A program made the position numbers and the translations under genes. The notes below the pieces were generated by a model. That model saw only the letters and a list, made by a program, of their open reading frames with translations. It was not told where the DNA came from and did not search any database. A stretch of 12,614 nt of DNA from Actinomycetes bacterium. Its GTDB lineage: Bacteria > Actinomycetota > Actinomycetes > Mycobacteriales > Mycobacteriaceae. Below are positions 8,458-12,614 of the stretch, piece by piece. The stretch is taken from positions 1 to 12,614 of the forward strand of contig JAHZJY010000237.1 in the NCBI GenBank assembly GCA_022600695.1, in the 5' to 3' direction. How positions within the stretch are numbered: the first letter of the stretch is position 1; each line of letters opens with the position of its first letter.

Positions 8458-8463
8458 ATCGTA
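8458..8463 (-). promoter_or_regulatory. -10 box for a leaderless gamma-CA transcript
   Basis: ATCGTA on the + strand is TACGAT on the minus strand, a TANNNT match 7 nt before the ATG at 8448-8450. The ATG has no Shine-Dalgarno. Confidence 0.5.
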
Positions 8464-8559
8464 GAGCCGAAGCCGTGGCGATCACAGCGACCTGCAGTTT
8501 TGCTCCTCCGTAGGGGTCTCGGGAGTGTTTCGGGCCGATACAGGCCGTTTTGGGTAACG

Positions 8560-8579
8560 AAACCGAATCCGTTTACGAT
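8560..8579 (+). promoter_or_regulatory. FAS1 gene promoter with overlapping palindrome
   Basis: TACGAT (8574-8579) is a TANNNT -10 candidate, placing the mRNA start near 8586. The 15-bp AAACCGAATCCGTTT (8560-8574) is an interrupted palindrome of the form AAACnGAnTCnGTTT occupying the -35/-10 spacer, a position from which a repressor could block polymerase. No bound factor can be named. Confidence 0.4.
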
Positions 8580-8587
8580 GCCACTTG

Positions 8588-8610
8588 CGTCACGGCTTTC
8601 CGCCGTGACG
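8588..8610 (+). promoter_or_regulatory. 5'-UTR stem-loop of the FAS1 gene
   Basis: CGTCACGGC (8588-8596), loop TTTCC, GCCGTGACG (8602-8610): a perfect 9-bp stem about 2 nt from the predicted mRNA 5' end and 9 nt before the AGGAG Shine-Dalgarno (8620-8625 region). It could stabilise the mRNA, or be a protein site. No U tract follows it, so it does not look like an attenuator. Confidence 0.45.
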
Positions 8611-8631
8611 ACGATGAACCAGGAGACACCG

Positions 8632-9483
8632 GTGAGCACTCGTACCAAGACCCTTGGCGTCGCCGCGGCGATCGCCGCGATCACCGTCGCCATCCCGACG
8701 GCGGTGCAGGCCTACGCCGACCCCACGCCCGAGCCGGTCGAGCCGACGCCGGCCACCACGTCGGCCCCTGCCGCGGCCGCCACCTCCACCAAGGTTCCCG
8801 ACCCGCAGGGCCCGGGCTGCGACGCCTACCGCAACCAGGTTCCAGAAGGCCCGGGCTCGATCGACTCGATGGCGCTGCAGACCGCATCGGAGGCCATCGC
8901 CAGCAACCCCGATCTGAGTACGTTCAGCGGGTTCATCTCCGGCAAGCTCAACCCCGACATCAACATCGTCAGCGTGCTCGATGGCGGGCCCTATGTGGTC
9001 TTCGCACCGACCAATGCGGCGTTCGAAAAGCTCGATCCGACCACCCTGGAGGTCCTCAAGGCCGATCCGGTGGTCCTGCTACCGGTGCTCTTCTACCACA
9101 TGGTGCTGGGCTACCTCGGACCCAACGATGTCGAGGGCACCATGCCCACCCAGGACGGAAGAGATGTCGTCGTCGCCGGTGAGGGCGGTGACGTCACCGT
9201 CAACGACAACCGGGTGGTGTGCGCCTACTCCGCCCGCGGCGCCTACATCTACATGATCGACGAGGTGCTGACCCCGCCCACACCGGCCGCCGAGGCCGGC
9301 GCGTCGACCACCGAGACGTCGACCACCGAGACGTCGACCACCGAGACGTCGACCACCGAGACGTCGGCAGCCACGACGACACCGCCGACCACCGAAGCCA
9401 CCGCGTCGGAGACCCCGGCAGCTGAAGCCACGGCGACCGAAACGGCGACACCGGCCACGACCACCGCCACACCGGCCGCCTAG
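8632..9483 (+). CDS. Secreted FAS1 (fasciclin-like) protein, MPT70/MPT83-like
   Basis: A 283-residue protein. Residues 1-27 form a Sec signal peptide: charged RTK, hydrophobic 8-25, and a cleavage site after AVQA or two residues later. There is no lipobox Cys, so secretion as in MPT70 is more likely than lipid anchoring as in MPT83. A Pro/Thr/Ala linker (30-58) precedes the FAS1 domain (about 60-215). The domain carries GPGCDAYRNQVPEGPGS (60-76), very like the MPT70 N-terminal segment, the H1 motif VVFAPTNAAFEKL (122-134), the central FYH (154-156), and the H2 end VYLID-like IYMIDEVLTPP (206-216). C63 and C197 match the two cysteines of MPT70, which probably pair. A Thr/Ala/Glu-rich tail with four STTET repeats (225-244) follows. 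The GTG at 8632 has AGGAG 6 nt upstream; ATG 8614 in the same frame lacks one. Its role is probably adhesion or cell-wall interaction. The gene converges with the echA gene, leaving only 7 nt between stops. Confidence 0.9.
   Translation: MSTRTKTLGVAAAIAAITVAIPTAVQAYADPTPEPVEPTPATTSAPAAAATSTKVPDPQGPGCDAYRNQVPEGPGSIDSMALQTASEAIASNPDLSTFSGFISGKLNPDINIVSVLDGGPYVVFAPTNAAFEKLDPTTLEVLKADPVVLLPVLFYHMVLGYLGPNDVEGTMPTQDGRDVVVAGEGGDVTVNDNRVVCAYSARGAYIYMIDEVLTPPTPAAEAGASTTETSTTETSTTETSTTETSAATTTPPTTEATASETPAAEATATETATPATTTATPAA
9304..9363 (+). repeat. Four perfect 15-bp tandem repeats encoding STTET
   Basis: TCGACCACCGAGACG occurs four times in a row without a mismatch, inside the FAS1 coding sequence. 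Identity at the DNA level implies recent expansion by slippage or unequal recombination. The unit is a multiple of three, so copy changes would keep the frame. Confidence 0.95.
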
Positions 9484-9490
9484 GACAGGG

Positions 9491-10333
9491 TCACCGCGCT
9501 TTCCAGACCGGGGCACGCTTCTGGGCGAAGGCCAACGGGCCTTCCATCGCGTCCTCGGATCGGAAGACGACCCTCATCTCCCGGTTCGATCGCTCCCAAG
9601 CGGCCCGCTCGGCGGTGATGGCACCATCGTCGGCACCCGCCGCAACGCGCTTGCTGGCCTGAACCGCCAGCGGCGCGTTGCCGGTGATCCGTTCGGCCAG
9701 CGTCACCGCCGCGTCGAGCACCGAGCCACCGTCGGGCACGACCTGATTGATCAGGCCCCATCGCAGCGCCTCCTCAGCGCTGATTGCCTCGCCGGTGAGC
9801 AACAACTGCATGGCGATCTTGCGGGGCAACTGGTCGACGATCCGGAACATGCCACCGGCCGCCGCGATCAGACCCCGTTTCACCTCGGGAAGGCCGAACC
9901 GGGCGTCGGACTTGGCGACGACGAGATCGCTGGCCAGCGCCAGCTCACTGCCGCCGCCGAGTGCGGTGCCGTTAACTGCTGCAATCACCGGTTTGTCGAT
10001 GAAGTGCTGCACGCAACCGGCGAAACCCCACTCCGGGTGCTGCGGGTGAAAGATATTCTCGCCCCCCGAGATGGCCTTGAGGTCGGCCCCGGCGCAGAAC
10101 GACTTGTCCCCCGCACCGGTGATGACGACCGCCCAGACCTGCGGGTCCTCGTGTGCCTGCTGCAACGCGTCACCGAGTGCGATGCTCACCGCGGCGTTGA
10201 CGGCATTGCGGGCCTGAGGCCGGTTGATCGTGATGATCAGGGTGTTCCCCCGGCTTTCGGTGAGCGCGCCGGGGGCTTCATCTGAGCCGTCCGACGACGA
10301 TCTTTGAGGAGTCGGACCATCTGACACCGACAT
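9491..10333 (-). CDS. Enoyl-CoA hydratase (crotonase family), catalytically complete
   Basis: A 280-residue crotonase-fold enzyme that hydrates trans-2-enoyl-CoA in beta-oxidation. It has INRPQARNAVN (36-46), the oxyanion-hole region SFCAGADLKAI (78-88), and both catalytic glutamates: E130 in ALGGGSELALASDL and E150 in FGLPEVKRGLIAAAGG, equivalent to rat Glu144 and Glu164. The first ~22 residues are Ser/Asp/Gly-rich and look disordered. The ATG at 10331-10333 lies 2 nt after the thiolase stop, with only weak Shine-Dalgarno potential, so translation is probably coupled to the thiolase. The upstream extension of 17 codons would overlap the thiolase and is rejected. From memory, the tuberculosis Rv1136 hydratase fragment may be a degraded counterpart. 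In contrast to the crotonase at 6329-7126, this one should be an active hydratase. Confidence 0.92.
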   Translation of the reverse strand: MSVSDGPTPQRSSSDGSDEAPGALTESRGNTLIITINRPQARNAVNAAVSIALGDALQQAHEDPQVWAVVITGAGDKSFCAGADLKAISGGENIFHPQHPEWGFAGCVQHFIDKPVIAAVNGTALGGGSELALASDLVVAKSDARFGLPEVKRGLIAAAGGMFRIVDQLPRKIAMQLLLTGEAISAEEALRWGLINQVVPDGGSVLDAAVTLAERITGNAPLAVQASKRVAAGADDGAITAERAAWERSNREMRVVFRSEDAMEGPLAFAQKRAPVWKAR

Positions 10334-10335
10334 GA

Positions 10336-11481
10336 CTAGAGCAGCTCGAGGATCGTGGCGTTGGCCTGGCCGCCGCCCTCGCACATGGTCTGCAACCCGT
10401 AGCGAATCCCGTTGTCCCGCATGTGATGAAGCATGGTCGTCATAATCCGCGCCCCAGACCCACCGAGCGGATGACCCAGCGCGATAGCCCCACCGTTGGG
10501 GTTGAGTCTCGACTCATCGGCGCCGATCTCCTTCAGCCAGGCCATCGGCACGGGGGCGAACGCCTCGTTGACCTCGAAGACGCCGATATCAGAAAGCTTG
10601 AGACCGGAGCGGGCCAAGACCTTCTCGGTAGCCGGGATCGGCGCGGAGAGCATCATCACCGGATCGGCGCCCGCTAGAACGGCGGTGTGGACGCGGGCGA
10701 TCGGCTTACAGCCCAGCGATTTAGCCCTCTCCGCCGACATGAACAGCAGCGCCCCCGAACCGTCGGAGATCTGCGACGAGTTACCGGCGTGTATCACACC
10801 GTCCTCGGAGAAGGCCGGCTTGAGTTGGGCCATCTTCTCCAGGGTGGTGCCGCGGCGGATGCCCTCATCCTTGAGCACCACGGTCCCGTCCGGATCCCTG
10901 ATTCCGACGATCTGGTCATCGAAGGCGCCGGAGTCCTGCGCCCTGGCGGCCTTATCGTGTGAATCCAGCGCGAACTGATCCAGCATGGTGCGGGTCAGAC
11001 CCCACTTCTGCGCCATCATCTCCGCACCGATGCCCTGATTCGGGGTCCGGGTGTAGCGGGCCTTGAATCGCGCCGGATACGGATTACCACCGTTGGCCAA
11101 TGAAGCGCCCATCGGAGTTCGCGACATGGATTCCACTCCCCCGGCGATCACCGCGTCGTAGTGCCCGGCCGCCACGCCGGCGGCGGCGAAGTGCACCGAT
11201 TGCTGGCTGGATCCGCACTGACGGTCCACCGTCACCCCGGGGATGGTCTCCGGCCAGCCGGCGGTGAGCACCGCGGTGCGGGCGATGTCCAGCGCCTGTT
11301 CACCGGCCTGCATCACACAGCCCCAGATAACATCGTCGATGACCTCAGGATCGATCCCCGCCCGGTCAGCCAGCGCACCGAGCACCTGGGCCGACAGTTC
11401 GGCCGGGTGAACGCCGGACAAGCCACCATTGCGCTTGCCGACCGGCGCCCGCACTGCTTCGACAATGACCGCTTCCGCCAT
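10336..11481 (-). CDS. Acetyl-CoA C-acyltransferase (thiolase)
   Basis: A 381-residue thiolase. The nucleophilic Cys is C89 in TVDRQCGSSQQSVHFAA, with NEAF (305-308), the active-site His H337 in GHPLGGSGAR and the second Cys C367 in CEGGGQAN. All catalytic residues are present and the length is normal. It probably cleaves a 3-ketoacyl-CoA thiolytically in fatty-acid or sterol side-chain degradation; chain length cannot be told. The pattern resembles the FadA family, but I do not assign a paralogue. The ATG at 11479-11481 has AAGGAG 6-7 nt upstream; the longer open frame runs into the neighbouring membrane-protein gene and is rejected. From memory, tuberculosis Rv1135A is a short thiolase fragment in the equivalent region, whereas this gene is whole. 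It heads a two-gene operon with the hydratase. Confidence 0.94.
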   Translation of the reverse strand: MAEAVIVEAVRAPVGKRNGGLSGVHPAELSAQVLGALADRAGIDPEVIDDVIWGCVMQAGEQALDIARTAVLTAGWPETIPGVTVDRQCGSSQQSVHFAAAGVAAGHYDAVIAGGVESMSRTPMGASLANGGNPYPARFKARYTRTPNQGIGAEMMAQKWGLTRTMLDQFALDSHDKAARAQDSGAFDDQIVGIRDPDGTVVLKDEGIRRGTTLEKMAQLKPAFSEDGVIHAGNSSQISDGSGALLFMSAERAKSLGCKPIARVHTAVLAGADPVMMLSAPIPATEKVLARSGLKLSDIGVFEVNEAFAPVPMAWLKEIGADESRLNPNGGAIALGHPLGGSGARIMTTMLHHMRDNGIRYGLQTMCEGGGQANATILELL

Positions 11482-11498
11482 CAGGTTCTCCTTACGTG

Positions 11499-11504
11499 AA
11501 AATA
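11499..11504 (-). promoter_or_regulatory. Candidate -10 box of the thiolase operon
   Basis: AAAATA on the + strand is TATTTT on the minus strand, a TANNNT match 17 nt before the thiolase ATG. The mRNA would start near 11492, just ahead of the AAGGAG Shine-Dalgarno. An alternative TTGACC-type -35 (11541-11546) would pair with a weaker -10 near 11518. Confidence 0.3.
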
Positions 11505-11529
11505 GCCGTAACCCGATTCTGACAGACCA

Positions 11530-11543
11530 ACCAACCGTTTGGT
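11530..11543. promoter_or_regulatory. TetR-type operator candidate upstream of the thiolase
   Basis: ACCAACCGTTTGGT is a 14-bp palindrome with 12 of 14 symmetric positions (ACCAAnCGnTTGGT), extendable to GACCAA...TTGGTC with an 8-nt spacer at 11525-11544. It overlaps the stop codon of the membrane-protein gene and precedes the thiolase promoter region. It shares ACCAACCnnTnGGTC with the site at 5117-5134. Confidence 0.5.
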
Positions 11544-12614
11544 CAACTCGGGTCCAGGTGGACCGGAACGTCGTCATCCCAGGGCTGGCGGGCCACCATG
11601 TCGCCGACGTCGACATGACCCCGTTCGAACTCCCCGGTGGCCGCGTCCACGAGGCGGTAACTCTGGGTCTGTCGATGGATCGGCTGGGCGTCGAGAACGA
11701 CCACCCGAACCTCGCCCGGCTCGAACTGGCAGCGCCGCTGTATGGCGCTGATGAGTTGCTCGTTGTGCATGTGTCCGTCGCCGAAATTCCAGCCCAGCGC
11801 TGTGCTGCAGATACGTTCGCCGTCGGTGACGGAATAGTCGTCCTCATCGTGGCCCGCCATCGCCCGGTGCGCCAGGGTGAACAGTGCCCGGCCGTGGGTG
11901 TTGAAGCCGCGGAAGGCGTAACCCATATAGAGCGGGATCTGCGCGGCTTCCTTACTGCCGTAGAACTTCTCCAACTGGGCCGCGGGCATGCTCGCGATGC
12001 TGACCAGACCGCGGTTCATCTTCACCTCTGCGGACGGCCTGATGCACCACAGGGTGGTGTCCCAGTTGCCGGCGTAATAACGCATACCGGGCAGGAAGGA
12101 GACCCTGCGCGGCATCAGGTTTCCGGCGATGACCAAGGCCACCATCACCGCGAACAGCAGCAGCGGCCACGGGGTGGTGATATCGCCCAGCCCCAGACCG
12201 GCATGACCGACGAACAAGGACAGCACGGCGAAGATCATGAAAACGTTCCACTCCAGCGGCACCCCCATCGGGATTGCGCTGAGGATTCCCAGGTGGAAAC
12301 AGACCATCACGAACGCGGCCACCGCCGTCGGCCAGCCCCCGTGGGAGAAGAACAGCACCAGCGGCACCAAGCCCTCGATCGCCGTACTGATGTGAGCCAG
12401 CACCCGGGACGGCCGTCCCGGGCGTAGATCATCGGGAAAACGCTTGAAAAAGGCTCGTTTGAGCGCCCGCGGGCGGATCACCGGGCTGTTGGACATCATC
12501 GTCGAGATCACGAACGGGAAGTGTCTGGTGAGCTTGGAAGTGGCCGCACCGATCCAGATCACCACGCAGGCCAACTTCGCCGCGACCATCGCATCCGGGC
12601 CACCGAACAGGAAC
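11543..12614 (-). CDS. DUF3556-like multi-pass membrane protein (5' end beyond window)
   Basis: 356 residues are visible and the frame stays open to the last base (FLFGGPDA before the first in-window Met), so the N-terminus is missing. The visible part begins with a membrane segment (KLACVVIWIGAATS) and continues with four or five more: near ISTAIEGLVPLVLFF, a segment ending CFHLGILSAIP, EWNVFMIFAVLSLFVG, and PWPLLLFAVMVALVIAG. After NLMPRR there is a soluble domain of about 175 residues containing YYAGNWDTTLW, ALGWNFGDGHMHNEQL and a C-terminal VVLDAQPIHRQTQSY. The layout fits the actinobacterial family annotated as DUF3556, which has an HTTM/vitamin K-carboxylase-like membrane part; I have no specific function for it. 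A conserved HMH and several Trp/Asn-Trp motifs suggest an enzymatic soluble part. It lies upstream of the thiolase with a 61-nt gap that holds an operator-like palindrome, so it may be co-transcribed or separately regulated. Confidence 0.75.
   Translation of the reverse strand, partial: FLFGGPDAMVAAKLACVVIWIGAATSKLTRHFPFVISTMMSNSPVIRPRALKRAFFKRFPDDLRPGRPSRVLAHISTAIEGLVPLVLFFSHGGWPTAVAAFVMVCFHLGILSAIPMGVPLEWNVFMIFAVLSLFVGHAGLGLGDITTPWPLLLFAVMVALVIAGNLMPRRVSFLPGMRYYAGNWDTTLWCIRPSAEVKMNRGLVSIASMPAAQLEKFYGSKEAAQIPLYMGYAFRGFNTHGRALFTLAHRAMAGHDEDDYSVTDGERICSTALGWNFGDGHMHNEQLISAIQRRCQFEPGEVRVVVLDAQPIHRQTQSYRLVDAATGEFERGHVDVGDMVARQPWDDDVPVHLDPS

Noticed and set aside
8520..8600. A SigK-type promoter for the MPT70-like gene
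   Set aside because: The CCATCC-like -35 recalled for the mpt70/mpt83 promoters is not found at the right distance from CGAATC.
8413..8631. 73-codon upstream extension of the FAS1 frame
   Set aside because: It crosses the promoter, palindrome and stem-loop and would bury the signal peptide; GTG 8632 has a well-placed AGGAG.
9304..9363. Tandem repeats as a possible CRISPR array
   Set aside because: The 15-bp units abut with no spacers and encode an in-frame pentapeptide repeat.
11482..11847. 122-residue N-terminal extension of the thiolase
   Set aside because: It runs antisense-free but out of frame through the membrane-protein gene on the same strand; ATG 11481 has a strong AAGGAG and the standard thiolase N-terminus.

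Overview
The window is about 12.6 kb of GC-rich actinobacterial chromosome. I read it as Mycobacterium or Mycolicibacterium, because it holds an MmpL-type RND transporter, an Mcr-type alpha-methylacyl-CoA racemase, an MPT70/MPT83-like secreted FAS1 protein, a DUF3556-like membrane protein, GTG starts and several SD-less starts placed 7-8 nt after a TANNNT -10 box. From memory (not searched), the gene set resembles the M. tuberculosis Rv1135A-Rv1147 region: a thiolase fragment, an enoyl-CoA hydratase fragment, a membrane protein, echA11/echA10, mcr, an SDR, mmpL13a/b and a methyltransferase. Here the transporter, thiolase and second hydratase are full length.

Layout, left to right. 1-492 (-): class I SAM methyltransferase, cut by the window edge and overlapping the mmpL stop by 4 nt. 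489-2783 (-): MmpL transporter. 2784-3283: a 500-nt gap holding an unlisted 43-codon acidic ORF on the + strand (2954-3085), its hairpin terminator, and a U-tailed terminator for the minus-strand operon. 3284-5096 (-): nitronate monooxygenase-like flavoprotein and an HSD10-like SDR, with their own promoter and a TetR-type palindrome. 5163-6251 (-): alpha-methylacyl-CoA racemase. 6329-7126 (+): divergent crotonase-fold protein, reached through a perfect 22-bp tandem duplication. 7156-7875 (-): CPBP-type membrane protein. 7917-8450 (-): gamma-carbonic-anhydrase-like hexapeptide protein. 8632-9483 (+): secreted FAS1 protein. 9491-11481 (-): thiolase followed 2 nt later by an enoyl-CoA hydratase. 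11543-12614 (-): DUF3556-like membrane protein, open at the window edge.

How the genes may fit together (inference): Mcr epimerises 2-methyl-acyl-CoA, EchA hydrates the enoyl-CoA, the HSD10-like SDR oxidises the (2-methyl-)3-hydroxyacyl-CoA, and the thiolase cleaves the product. This is nearly a complete module for alpha-methyl-branched or sterol side-chain acyl-CoA; only an acyl-CoA dehydrogenase is missing from the window. Related ACCAACC-type palindromes lie at the SDR promoter and upstream of the thiolase, suggesting one TetR-family repressor may control both arms. The NMO-like protein may be an accessory flavoenzyme of the same pathway. The MmpL transporter and methyltransferase suggest export and modification of a lipid.

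The observations most worth following are the acidic mini-gene beside mmpL, the duplicated leaderless promoter/start in front of the crotonase, and the two enzymes with degenerate active sites (crotonase and CPBP).
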